Position numbers and translations under genes: made by a program. Of a DNA stretch of 64,000 nucleotides, positions 1 to 10,360 are shown in pieces; within the stretch, counting starts at the first letter, position 1; each line of letters starts with the position of its first letter. This DNA comes from Shinisaurus crocodilurus (lineage: Eukaryota; Chordata; Lepidosauria; Squamata; Shinisauridae): the NCBI GenBank assembly GCA_021292165.1, contig CM037876.1:109869379-109933378 (forward strand), in the 5' to 3' direction. The notes beneath the pieces were generated by a model. It made no database searches, had not been told where the DNA came from, and saw only the letters and a list, made by a program, of their open reading frames with translations.

Positions 1-507
1 GGCAGGAGAAAAAGGTCAGCTTGTGGAACTCATAGTGGCAGAGAGTTCCTTAGACCCTGAAATATAAGAATTTCCTATGTCAGAGGGAGATGTATTCTTT
101 TCCCTTCCTATGAGAGGGCTAAAATGAATTTAGTTTCAGGAAATTAGGACATTCTAGAATAAAACAGTATTAGGTTTAGGAGATGAGTTAGATCACTTAC
201 AAATGCACTCATGCATCAAACATCATGGACATAGTAAGTTAATACTCCCATGTTAACTGTCATGCGACATAGGTAGTAAAGGTATCTACAGGCTCACATA
301 TTGGGCTTGCTTACAAATTAGCACCAACACACCCATATTTTCCCTTGGTCTTCCAACCCCAATCATCTTCCTCTACAGGTAGGGGATAACACTGAAACTG
401 GGGTCAGTGGCATGTCTATCTTTAATAAGATACATGCCTTGCATTCTAAAATTTTAATATTGACAACCAACATCTTGCAAAGCAGTGTGCAATCTTATGC
501 ATGACAG
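1..507. other. Unassigned intergenic sequence
   Basis: AT-rich sequence with no reading frame, repeat or RNA that I recognise. It ends where the TIR element at 511 begins. Confidence 0.5.
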
Positions 508-510
508 AAA

Positions 511-881
511 GGGCTTCTCTATGTGAGCCTTTTAACCTGCCACTTTATCGAGGCTTCTGTTTCCAGATTCTTTGCAGGATTAAGATTGGCTCCTTTACAT
601 GTGTTTTCTTTCCTCTGTGTGTGTGTTCTCTACCCAGGTATACGTTCCGTTACATGACCAGTAGGTGGCACTACGGTATAGAGGAATTGCGTAAATAGAT
701 CAGCACTTCATAGCACCATTTTTAAATAATACCAGACTTTCCTCGATCTATAAAAAGCTGCAGAAATGGCTGCAAATCACGGGAGAGGCCCTGGCAGATG
801 ATGACGTCGTGTAAAGCACCCACAAACTACCATGAGTGAGGAATCATGACTGCACAATAAAGGCCTCATGTAGAAAAGCTC
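511..881. mobile_element. TIR element (MITE) carrying a CTCF-like site, copy 1
   Basis: The ends are imperfect inverted repeats (GGGCTTCTCTATGTGAG at the left, the complement of CTCATGTAGAAAAGCTC at the right). A second copy at 46823-47187 has the same ends and the same interior order, including AACCTGCCACTTTA near the left end and GGAGAGGCCCTGG near the right. The flanks suggest a 3-bp target duplication (AAA, 508-510 and 882-884). There is no coding capacity. The superfamily is uncertain: a 3-bp duplication would fit a Harbinger- or CACTA-like mobiliser, but the sequence is not the usual TWA. That this is a dispersed TIR repeat is well supported by the two copies. Confidence 0.75.
658..672 (+). 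promoter_or_regulatory. CTCF-type motif inside the TIR element
   Basis: CCAGTAGGTGGCACT agrees at all 15 positions with the usual CTCF core consensus CCASYAGRKGGCRSY. The equivalent place in the second copy of the element (46970-46984) also keeps the motif with one mismatch. Binding in the cell is inference. Confidence 0.55.
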
Positions 882-884
882 AAA

Positions 885-1401
885 GTAAAATGAGCTTTTC
901 AGGTTTCATCAGGATATCAGACTTGCAGATCTACTCTGCTCTTGCTCTGATCTACTTGTAAATTCTAAAGATTTTAAGGCTGAACAAAACCCCACCCTGC
1001 TCCATTTCACCATCCTACTCACAAGTTGTAGTGTTTGGGGGGGGGTGTCATTTCGGTGGGATGAGGCAAAAGTCAGTTGAACTTATCAGTGATAGCAGTC
1101 TTGGGAAATGAAAATCACTATTGTTTCTTAGTCAGACTGACACTACACCATCATATAGCATCATTCTGAGGGGGACTTATGGGTTTGTTTTTTGTTAAAA
1201 GGAAGCTGCCACTAGCCAGGAGGAATGCTGCTGCAAAACGGGCATCAATGGTGGTGAAAAATGATGAGCCGGGGGAGGTTTCAGGCTGACCCCCCCCCCT
1301 TCAAAATTTGAAATGTACTTATTTTATACAAAGATAAATATTTTATACTGAGCCAACATGTTTCGAAGGGACACTGTATGCATGCAGGCTCATTAATCTA
1401 G
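885..1401. other. Unassigned intergenic sequence
   Basis: Contains short G- and C-runs (near 1038 and 1290) but no recognisable gene or repeat. Confidence 0.4.
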
Positions 1402-1403
1402 TA

Positions 1404-2395
1404 CAGTAATACCTCGGATTACGAGTAACCCGGTTTACGAGTTTCTCGGAAGACGAGGAAAAATTTGGCATAAATTTACATTTGAAAGACGAGCAAGTCT
1501 CGCAACACGAGCCGCTGCTGCCGCATGTGGCTCCTGTTGCAAGATGTCTTTCAAATGTAAATTTATGCTAGAAACGCGAGGCGCCGGCTGAGCGAGTGGC
1601 CGCGCCGTGACTCGCCTCCACGGGGCTTCCCTGGAGGCGCGGCATGGCCGGGCTCAGCTGCCGCCTCGCGCTGCTGCACCGGCCAGCTGAGCTTCCCTGG
1701 AGGCCAAGCGCAGAGCTGCGGCACCCTTTGCAAGCGGCGTCCGCGGCTCGTCTCCGCGCGTCTCCCTGGCAGGGAGACAGCAAAGCTTTGCCGTCTCCCT
1801 GGCGTGGAGCCGCCCCCGCCTCTCCCTACCTTTGCAAGCGGCGGCTGCAGCATCTCCCTCCCTTTGCAAGCGGCGGCGGTCCCGTCGCGTCACATCCGGC
1901 CCCGTGCGTTGCGTCACTGACGGGGCCGGATGTGACGCGGCAGGACCACCGCCGCTTGCAAAGGGAGGGAGATGCTGCAGTGACGCAACGCACGGGGCCG
2001 GATGTGACGCGACGGGACCGCCGCCGCTTGCAAAGGGAGGGAGATGCTGCAGCCGCCGCTTGCAAAGGTAGGGAGAGGCGGGGGCGGCTCCACGCCAGGG
2101 AGACGGCAAAGCTTTGCTGTCTCCCTGCCAGGGAGACGAACCGCGGACGCCGCTTGCAAAGGGAGGGAGAAAGCGAGTTTCCCCATTAGCCCCACAACCA
2201 TTTAATCACTGCTTTGCCGGCTCCCTCCATGGGGCTCCCTGCCAGGGAACCGGCAAAGCAGTGATTAAATGGTTGTGGAACGAATCATCTGAGTTCCCAT
2301 TATTTCTAATGGGGAAACTCGCTTTGATGTACGAGTACTTTGGATTACGAGCATGGCTCCGGAATGGATTATGCTCGTAATCCAAGGTACTACTG
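1404..2395. mobile_element. pogo/Tigger-like non-autonomous DNA transposon with expanded palindromic core
   Basis: The element starts CAGTAATACCTCGGATTACG and ends with the near-exact complement (about 20 of 22 bases pair), flanked on both sides by TA (1402-1403 and 2396-2397), as expected for Tc1/mariner/pogo transposons. Two shorter relatives with the same ends lie at 31888-32134 and 61803-62048, each about 246 bp. This copy is four times longer because its centre holds several independent inverted repeats: 1468-1490 with 1546-1568 (23 bp, exact), 1759-1919 with 1978-2138 (161 bp, exact), 2173-2189 with 2306-2322 (17 bp), and 2192-2220 with 2250-2278 (29 bp, exact). It encodes no transposase. 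The reading frames across it exist only because the GC-rich palindrome lacks stops on both strands. Confidence 0.85.
1759..2138. repeat. 161-bp exact inverted repeat with 58-bp spacer
   Basis: Bases 1759-1919 are the exact reverse complement of 1978-2138. The arms are GC-rich and contain repeated modules (CCCTTTGCAAGCGGCG; GTCGCGTCACATCCGG; TCTCCCTGGCAGGGAGAC). Pairing continues outward to about 1722 and 2170 after a 10-base gap. The spacer is itself a diverged copy of the inner right arm, so the right side holds a short tandem duplication of about 70 bp. Confidence 0.9.
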
Positions 2396-2587
2396 TACCT
2401 ACTTCCTCCTTTAGCTTGCTAACTTGTGTGGCACCTCACGATTGTACTATTCCCAATTCCCAAATGACCCCCTCTTATGTCCCTCTCTACAGATTCCATT
2501 TTTCAAGCTTGTGAAAAACATATAGGGAAAGCAGGGAGTTGGTGTTCCGTGCATGGTCCCATAGTCTCCTGAGCTTTAGTGTTCATA

Positions 2588-3328
2588 AAACCAGAGAATC
2601 ATAGAGCTGGAAGGTACTTCAAAGGTAATCTTGTCCAACCCCCCACTAATGCAGAAAACCCACTAGTGCAGCACCCCCAACAGGTGGCCACCCAGCCTCG
2701 GCTTAAAAACCTCTAATGCAGGAGAGTCCAGCATCTTCTGAGGTAGTCTGTTCCACTATCAAATAGCTTGTACTGCCAGGAAGCACTTCCTATACTTAAT
2801 CTAAACCCTTTCCCTTGCAATTTGAACTGAAAACAAATTTACTCCTCATCTGTAGGTACTTCCAGATGAATCTTTTACTTCCAGATGAATCATTCACCCT
2901 GCCTCAGTCACAGCATTTTACGGAGGGTCTAGACAATGTCTTCCATTTGTAACACTTCCATGTTTTCCCACTGCTTCTTCCATCTTTTTTCTTACCACAA
3001 AAAAATTGTTAAGGAGGGAAAAACAGAATAGCTAAGCAACCCTTTTTGCTTGGCAGTGTTAGGAGCCATCCATCTGGAAGCACCTGATGAGACAGTCCTT
3101 CAAATATTTGATGATGGCTATCACATCATCTCTTGTTTCTTCTCCAGGCTAAACATACTCAACACCTTCAATCTTTCATCATAGGACTTGGTGTCCAGGC
3201 CTCACACTACCTTCATCACCCTCCTCTGGATATGTTCCAGTTTGTTAATATCCTTCTTAAACTGCAGGTTTCAGAACTGGACACAGTGCTCCAGGTGAGG
3301 TCTGACCAAGCAGAATAGAGCAGCATAA
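2588..3328 (-). mobile_element. CR1 LINE, 3' part (5'-truncated)
   Basis: Read on the minus strand, this ends in the CR1-type 3' terminus: the plus strand opens AGAATCATAGAGCTGGAAGG, the complement of the (ATTCTATG)-type CR1 tail. It continues through typical 3'-region text such as TTGTCCAACCCC, CTGTTCCACTAT and CTCCAGGTGAGGTCTGACCA. No open frame is left. It abuts a second CR1 copy at about 3330. Confidence 0.8.
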
Positions 3329-3377
3329 TTACATAAGAACATAAGAAGAGCCATGCGGGATCAGACGAAGAGTCCAT

Positions 3378-3767
3378 CTAGCCCAGCATTCTGTTCACAC
3401 AGTGGCCAACCAGCTGCCCACGGGATTCCACAAGCAGGACATGAGTGCAACTGCACCCTCCTGCCCATGTTCCCCAGCAACTGCTGTACATAGGCATACT
3501 GCCTCTGATACTGGAGGAAGCACATGGCCAGTCAGGACTAGTAGCCACAATGGCCTTCTCTTCCATGAATTTGTCCAATCCCTTTTTAAGGCTATCCAAA
3601 TTGGTTGGCATCACCACATCCTGTGGAAGTGAATTCCATAGTTTAACTATGTGCTGTGTGAAGAAACACTTCCTTTGATCTGTCTGAATCTCCCACCAAT
3701 CAGCTTCCTGGGTTCTAGTATTATGAGAGAAAAATGTGTCCCTGTCCACTTTCTCCACACCATGCAT
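3378..3767 (-). pseudogene. CR1 ORF2 C-terminal fragment
   Basis: This 129-residue frame contains the stretch KLWNSLPQDV followed by LDSLKKGLDKF, which is characteristic of the C-terminal end of CR1 reverse-transcriptase polyproteins. The remaining residues run into the 3' untranslated part. It is separated from the RT core by the LTR insertion and by stops. Confidence 0.75.
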
Positions 3768-3818
3768 AATTTTTTTACACCTCTATCATGTCTCCCCTTA
3801 CTTGCCTCTTTTCTAAGC

Positions 3819-4463
3819 TGTACTGGGAGTCGCGGAAGATGGCAAGGAGTACAGGAGTGTTGTACAGAGTTCTGCCTCTATGCTCTAAGTTTGCTTTAAG
3901 AAAACTACTGCGCTGTGCTATCAGCAGACGGCCTTGATTACTTGGCTGCTTGCCAACCTGATGCAATGAAGAGCAACTTACCAGCCCGTGACCTGGCTGC
4001 TGGCCAGAAAGATGACACTGCAAACAGCACAGGTGCTAATAGTTAAGCATGAGATCTGCAATCCAAGGAGCTTGGTGCTATTTAAGACCAGCAAGTGCAG
4101 ACGGAGAGTGGTGGTATCGTGGTCATTAGTGGCGGTTGGTCGGTTGCATGTGGAGTACTGAAGAACTGGAAGGCGCAAGGAGGAGCAGAGGACGCTGTGC
4201 AGAGAGCCTTGCAGAAGCCCAACGTGGAGAGCCAATACCCAGGCGGAGAGCTGCTGGACCTAGCATTCAGGTTGGTTGAACAGTGACTGTGCAGCTAAGG
4301 GGTGGGATTTCCACCAGGGAACTGGGAGCAGCATTGTTGTACTTCAGGCTTAACTTTACAATAAACATGTTTGGCTTTGACTTCCTGGAGGAGTATTTAT
4401 TATTGTCAGAAAATCCCTCAAAGAACCTTTGCCAATCCCTTTTGGGGATCCTGTGGCAAAACA
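3819..4463. mobile_element. Solo LTR of an endogenous retrovirus-like element
   Basis: The 645-bp insert begins TGTACTGGGAG and ends GGCAAAACA (TG...CA). It is flanked by an exact 5-bp direct duplication TAAGC (3814-3818 and 4464-4468), and removing it rejoins an otherwise continuous CR1. A TATA-like TATTTAAG lies at 4079-4086 and an AATAAA signal at 4360-4365, an order consistent with a U3-R-U5 LTR read on the plus strand. No internal gag/pol/env sequence is present, so it is a solo LTR left by recombination. The retroviral class is unknown. Confidence 0.8.
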
Positions 4464-4577
4464 TAAGCTAAAACAGTCCCAGCTGCTGTAACCTTCCCTC
4501 ATAGGGGAGTTGCTCCAGCTCCTTGATCATTTTAGTTGCCCTTTTCTGCACTTTTCCCAACTCTACAATGTCCCTTT

Positions 4578-4982
4578 TTAGGTGCAGTGAGCAAATACAT
4601 AGTATTCTAAGTGCGGTCGCACCATAGATTTGTGTAAGGGCACTATGATCTTGGCAATTTTATTTTCAGTTCCTTTCCTAATTATACCTAACACGGAGTT
4701 TGCCTTTTTCACAGCAGTTGCACACTGAGTCAACATTTTCATCAAGCTGTCCACCACAACCCCAAGATCTCTTTCTTGGTCAGTTATCCCTAGCTCAGAT
4801 CCCATCAGATTATACTTGAAGTTGGGATTTTTCACCCCAACGTGCATTACTTCACACTGCCTTACTTTGAACCACATTTGCCATTTTGAAGCCCATTCTT
4901 CCACTTTGGAGAGATCCTCTTGTAGCTCCTCACAATCCCCTTTTGTTTTCACAACCCGAAATAATTTGGTGTCATCAGCCAC
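4578..4982 (-). pseudogene. CR1 reverse transcriptase fragment (ADD motif)
   Basis: This 134-residue frame opens with ADDTKLFR (residues 2-9), the remainder of the F/Y-A-D-D catalytic box of CR1 reverse transcriptase. It continues through KWQMWF, the HVG segment, ERDLGVVVD and a GIIRKG segment typical of the CR1 thumb. It is one frame of a multiply broken ORF2. Confidence 0.85.
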
Positions 4983-4983
4983 T

Positions 4984-5226
4984 TCACCTGCTCACCCCTG
5001 ATTCCAGATCATTTATGAGTAAATTGAAAGTATTACCTTGTAATCTGGACACTATACTTCTGTTGATGCAGCCTGGAATTGCATTAGCCTTTTTAGCTGC
5101 TGTATCACACTGCTGACACGTATTTAGCTCATTGTCTAAAACCCCTAAATCCTTTTCATGTGTATTACTGTCAAGCCAAGTGTAACCCTCCTTTCTTTGT
5201 GCACCTGATTCATCTAACATAAACAC
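4984..5226 (-). pseudogene. Second CR1-like RT thumb fragment
   Basis: An 80-residue frame with a further copy of thumb-like sequence (EKDLGVLDNEL, then AAKKANAIPGCI). The same protein segment also occurs in the neighbouring frame at 4578-4982, so two CR1 subfamilies or a rearranged copy meet here. The end (LLINDLESGV) returns to the palm region. Confidence 0.6.
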
Positions 5227-5352
5227 AGAACTTTACATTTATCTCTGTTGAAATTAATTTTATTAGTTTTGGCCTAGTTCTGCATCCTTTCAAGATGAAC
5301 TTGAATCCTATTTCTACCATCTAAGATATTAGCTACACCACCCAGTTTGGTG

Positions 5353-5625
5353 TCATCTGCAAATTTGATGAGCCAACCCCTCTATGCCGTTTATAAGGAT
5401 GTTAAACAACACTGGGCCCAGGACAAAACCTTGGGGCTCCCCATTTGTTGCTTCTAACAAGCTACAAATCCACTTAACAGTAGCATCTTCTAGCCCCCAC
5501 TCTACCAGCTTGCCAACATGGATATCATGGGGGACCTTTCTGAAAGCCTTGCTGAAATCAAGATATACTATATCCACAACATTCCCCAGATCTAACAGGG
5601 GAAGACAGGGACAATATTTGCCCAC
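5353..5625 (-). pseudogene. CR1 reverse transcriptase palm fragment
   Basis: The 90-residue frame holds RT motif A as VYLDFSKAF, followed by KVPHD, a GLEDATVKWI segment and the motif B-like GFVLGPVLFNI. These are canonical for the CR1 clade. The usual QGSVLGP reads QGFVLGP here. The upstream endonuclease is not found before unrelated sequence starts near 5760. Confidence 0.85.
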
Positions 5626-5764
5626 CTCCAGACTTACAGCACTTCACTTCTCCCCAAATTTTCTAAAATATCATAGACAGAGGCTCTGCAATTGTACCCA
5701 CAAATGCCTTTGGTACCCTAGCATGCTATTTGTCTGGTCCTGAAGACTTCAATGGTATCATGAA

Positions 5765-6258
5765 TCCCATTACTTCTGAACAGAATTATCAGCAGCCAGA
5801 ACATGGAAGGAATTAAGAAAAAAGAAAAAAAAACACCTACATTTGCTAATTATTTCCCCCTATCAGAAAGGACCACCTTGGAATAAGGTTCCTTGTCCCA
5901 ACTTAATTTAGATGCATGAGTTCACATCATTCCCATAGGTTCTTTGGTATACAATACATACTTCTGTTGAAAAATATTTCCAATTTAAACTCTTTGCATC
6001 TGTTCCAGTTACAAGGCAGCTACCACCCACCAAGGAGGTCAGTTCAAGGCAATGCGCCATCAGATGGAAAATCAAATTGTATATTAATTTGTTAGTCACC
6101 AATAGCACAGCAGTGTGTCTTGTACACTGTGGTCTGCTGCCACTAATTTTGATATCTAAACAATGTTTCAACAGGTAAACTGAAAGACAGCCAACAACTC
6201 TTGGCAAAAAGAGGAGTCTCTCAGCTGAGCCAGCAATGTGTTTCCAATCACCTCTTCC
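5765..6258. other. Unassigned intergenic sequence
   Basis: AT-rich, with an A-run near 5818-5832. No gene or repeat family recognised. Confidence 0.4.
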
Positions 6259-6261
6259 TAA

Positions 6262-6378
6262 GGGTGCAATCCTATGCATGCTTAGACAGAAAAAAGGCCT
6301 ACAACTCCCAGCATGTCTCTAGGGCATGCTGGGAGTTGTAGGCTTTTTTTCTGTCTGAACATGCATAGGATTGCACCT
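6262..6378. mobile_element. Harbinger-like hairpin MITE with paired ZNF143-like motifs
   Basis: The 117-bp element is almost a perfect hairpin: about 50 of 54 bases in each arm pair, leaving a loop of about 9 bases. It begins GGGTGCAATCCTATGCATG and ends with its complement. It is flanked by TAA (6259-6261 and 6379-6381), the TWA target duplication of PIF/Harbinger transposons. Both arms contain CCTACAACTCCCAGCATG (6298-6315, and inverted at 6325-6342). Confidence 0.8.
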
Positions 6379-6381
6379 TAA

Positions 6382-6650
6382 ATCTCATTGAGATTGGGCT
6401 TTCTCCAAGCAACGGTGTTTCTCCATATAACGGCATAATCAATAGCTGACAGGAGATAAGAGCTTTTCCCTACTGAGCACATACCGGTACTTACTCTGCT
6501 GTCTACTCATTTCAGTGAGCAAATTGTTGTTCAATTGAACCATTACATGGTGAAATTAAAGAAACATTTAGCTGTCCATCAAAAAGCATAGGAGGTTCTA
6601 ATAACTGTGGTTTTTCTTCATCACTTTTATCCCAACCTACTATTATTCCA
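6382..6650. other. Unassigned intergenic sequence
   Basis: No recognisable gene or repeat between the hairpin MITE and the LINE that starts near 6650. Confidence 0.35.
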
Positions 6651-6721
6651 TCTAAAAATGAGTTTGAGGAAATTACGGTTGGCTCCATTTAACAACTGAT
6701 TTACTAAGCAACCAACGTGAG

Positions 6722-7886
6722 ATGATCAAAAGGCTGTCAGAAGATATATCTTTGATAAATAACTTTTTGATAGCGTTGTCAGCATCTCTTTACACTCTAA
6801 CAGTTATGGTTCTGGGTGAATTAATGGAGAAGGGTAACATAACTCTCAAAGACTTTCTATCTAGACAGACTTTACAAAAGTCTAATAATAGCATCCCAGA
6901 AAATGTGCCAAAGGCCCCTGCTGCTCCAACAAGCTCTAAGGTTAAGAAAGGTAAAAGTCCTAATAGTGATAAGGAAAGGAGAAACAGAAAAACTCCAGAT
7001 GTTTTTTAAAAAGAACAAAACAGAAACAGAAACAGAAACAAACAAACAAATAAAGAAAATGACTCAGAAATCCAACAAATGTGAAAGGTCCAGTTTGTAA
7101 AAAGAGAACTTTAAGAGATTATATAAATTATTTGATGTGAATGAAAAAGGACACAATAGTCGCTAAACTCAGGAGCAGAGTAAGTTAAATGAGACTGAGG
7201 AAAGAAATTTGGTTGACCCAAAGGCCAGTATGTCCCAACAAGAGCAAATTGCTAATGCAGGAGTGATGCAGGATCCATGGTCTGTGACAAAGTCTTCTTT
7301 GAACGTTACCTCAACCTCCTTAAAACCCACTGGCCAGGAAACATACCGTACACTGGTAAATAAATCCTAGCAATTGCAGTTAATACAGTATAATTTGGTT
7401 TTTTTAAAAATAAATTACCCAAAACTGAAAGGTAAGCTGTCACAATCGGAGCACAAATTACATTTCTTGCAACTCATTACATCTCTGACTACAATCCCAC
7501 TGACAATGGAGAACATAGCAGAGATAGAATACCTCTTCTACAACTATAATTGTGCCCAAGCAATTATAACATTTGCAGTAAATACTGTAGTAGCAAAAAT
7601 ATACAATGTTAAAAGATCCGAGAAGGGTATAAAAATTAGCAGATATTTTAGAGACACATCTCCAGTTATCTCTTTGGGGGTAGTAAGAACAGCCACAGAG
7701 AACCTCTCCAACTGTGCTTTTTCTAATCCACCAGTTGGAATTCTGGTAGACCTAAGCGTGGATAAAGAAGCTATATGTACTTTAATCAATCATCTGATAA
7801 GGGATTCTTGCAAAGTCCCATCTGTGGCAGGAAGATTAAGAGCACCAGCCTGGGCAATCTGTTCCCAGAAGAGGAAGGGCGAATAA
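6722..7886 (+). pseudogene. LINE ORF1-like remnant
   Basis: Two frames (6722-7009 and 7374-7886) precede the endonuclease region of the same element. The first is lysine/serine-rich at its end, and the second is a 170-residue frame ending in a basic segment (CSQKRKGE). Position and composition suggest the remains of ORF1, but I see no conserved domain such as a CCHC knuckle or RRM, so this is inference from order only. Confidence 0.4.
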
Positions 7887-8739
7887 ATAGTTTTTATGCC
7901 TTCCCAGCTTTAACAGCAAGGTATTCTGTTGAGTCTTTCTGCCCTTAAAGATATATTGCTGAACAAGTGTAATCAGGATTCGGAGAATAAGCTAAATAAA
8001 TGTCACATAGATGCTCCTGATCAGCAGGATGGAGGGAAAGGTACCATCCAATCAGATAGACTGGAAACAAACTTAGCATGTCACTTAGAGATACCTAATT
8101 ATTTAGCAGAATCTAAGCCCCCCCCCGGGGGCAAATTTGTCTTTGCAAGACCGTCAACATTTTAATACAGAAAAGGGTCCAGTTGGTTATGTAAAACAGC
8201 ATTCTACAGGTATCACCCCATAGCATTTATCTACAGCAAGGTCCCCCTAGTGAAAGGATGGAACTTTCAGCCAGTAAATTTGTGCAGGTAGAAGTAGAGA
8301 TAAATCCCCTCTTTGAAAAGAGATAAGTTGTATGGTATGGTATCAGGAAAAAGCTGTAAAGCAGATACAATGCCAACAAAGGGAGCGAGGGTGACCAGAT
8401 ATAAGATACCTGGATGAAGAAGAGCTGGGAGTAAGTGAGACCTATTCCTATAAGTATCTGGTGATTCTGTTACAACAGTCAAATGTACTTATGTTACATC
8501 CCTCTCTTGATGAGATTGAATCACTCCATGATGGCAAAAGAGAGGTTGTATCCATCGATCGCTCCAATAAAGAACCTCTTGTGCCTCTTGATGGGCACAA
8601 ACAGGTCCCTGTTTTCCCACTTTTAAACTTCACCCTGCCTCCATCTTTGCTGGATCCCAAGAGAATAGAGATGCCTTTGCCTCAAGAATGACAGATATTT
8701 TCCAATTGGAAATCAACAGAATAGAAGGGCCTCTCTTTG

Positions 8740-9361
8740 CTGGTGTGGAATGTTGAAGGATAGGATGAAACTCATAAATATGATAGTGAATTTTTAAAGT
8801 TACTTCAGGAGTACAATGTTGTTTGCTTACAGGAGACATGGATAGTAGGTTCAGAAACCAATAAGAGCTATATGGAAGGATATAGGATCTGGTCCCTCCT
8901 TGCAAAAAAAAAAAAAAAAAGTATCAAGTAAAGGTCACCCAGCTGGCAGCGTTGCTATTTTGCTAAACCAGAAATTGAGGCTTGATGCAGAGCAGATCAG
9001 GCTGGTAGTTTGCCCCCTCACTCCTTATACTGTGACTGTGGACAGGGAATAGATTTTCCCTGATTATAGTAAACATTTATCTTACCCCCTTTCGGTGAGA
9101 ACCTGTTCTGATAAACTTTGGCATGAACTGGATAAGGTCCTCCTCAGTTCCCTGGAAAGCAATTTTCTACTCTCTAGTATCATTTTAGCTGGTGATTTCA
9201 ATGTTAGAACTAGTGGGAATAAAACCAAACTAGCTGACTGCTTAAACTTAGACAAAGATGACTTGTTGCTCTTCTTTCCATATAAGTTGAGGGATAATCA
9301 AGTTAATTCAGCAGGGTTTGCCTGCTACAATTTTTTAATAGGAAAAATTATTCTATTTTAA
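8740..9361 (+). pseudogene. LINE AP-endonuclease fragment
   Basis: Read with frameshifts, this segment gives the early endonuclease motif around LQETWIV (about 8830-8850) and then, in the 88-residue frame at 9095-9361, ILAGDFNVRTSG. The latter is the G-D-F-N box of APE-type LINE endonucleases. An A17 run at 8905-8921 interrupts the frame between them. Confidence 0.7.
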
Positions 9362-10093
9362 ACACATCCTGCCCAAAGGATTTTACTTATCTCTCAGTAA
9401 ATGGTCAAAGTACAATTGATTATGTGTGTGTTCCTACAGATACGGTAGATAACTTACGTAATTTTGAGATCATTCCTACGGGTCAATGTGACCACCAGCC
9501 TTTGAGATTTGAGGGTTTAAAAAAAAATAAAAAATGGATGGAGGCACTTGGATCTCTGCGTGTAAGGAATTTCAGATGATTTTGAACCAGCTGCCCTAAA
9601 AAGAATAAAATAGGACAATGGCATCACTGATAAAATTAACTCCATCCTCCTATCAGACAAGATGCTATCCCTGCAGGATAATATATTACAGCTTGATTCT
9701 AACTTAGCTAATATAATAGAGATACCTATATCAGCTCATAATGGAGAATCTGAAACCATGTCTTATAAGTCACTTCCCTTCAAAACCAAGAAAACTGGTA
9801 TGATTTGGATTGTAAAGAACCTCATTCAGAGGGTATAAGATATGCAAGGAAAGTTAAGGCTGGTCATTCCTTGGGGACAATGAAGATCAGTAAGAAAAAA
9901 AGAATATAGGGAGTTACTTCGGAACAAGAAAACCTCCTTTCAAACCCATCTCTGGTACAGTCTGAAAACAGCTATAAATACAAACTGGAAGATTGGATCA
10001 TCACTAATATCCTGATTGAAGAACAAGCTGGGTTTCAAGCAGGCCATTCAACACCTGATCATTGTTTTGTACTAGATAATTTGATCAATAAAT

Positions 10094-10360
10094 ATGCCTA
10101 ACCAGTATGTGGCATTTGTTGATTTTTGTGCAGCCTTTGATTCAATCGATAGAAATCAATTATGGGCAAAACTACCAGATTTAAACATCAATCGGTGTCT
10201 TCTGATTTTGTTACTACTTCTGCATGCAAAGTCTAATATCCAAGTGAGATTTTCCCCTGTAGGTCACATGTCTGATAATATCGCAGTGATTTGTGGTGTT
10301 AAACCAAGATGTGTCTTGGCCCACTCCCCTTCAATCTGTTCACTAACAATAGGGTCATAG
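10094..10360 (+). pseudogene. LINE reverse transcriptase fragment (motif A)
   Basis: The 88-residue frame carries VAFVDFCAAFDSIDRNQLWAK, with the motif A aspartate in FVDF, and ends with GVKPRCVLAHSP, a degraded form of the motif B GVKQGCVLAP. The YxDD region follows out of frame near 10430. Confidence 0.75.

Larger units (their letters stand above)
3330..5760 (-). mobile_element. CR1 LINE, larger ORF2-containing copy, split by an LTR
   Basis: A second CR1 on the minus strand. Its 3' end begins AAGAACATAAGAAGAGCC at the left, and pieces of the reverse transcriptase follow to about 5625. Frames that match CR1 ORF2 lie at 3378-3767, 4578-4982, 4984-5226 and 5353-5625, in 5' to 3' order from right to left, separated by stops and frameshifts. 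A solo LTR (3819-4463) interrupts the sequence between TTTTCTAAGC and the continuing CR1 text TAACCTTCCCTCATAGGGG. The copy is dead, and the endonuclease region is missing. Confidence 0.85.

Noticed and set aside
1563..2201. Overlapping open frames on both strands, up to 181 residues
   Set aside because: They lie inside the GC-rich palindrome of the pogo-like element. The repeated peptides are mirror readings of the inverted repeat, with no domain.
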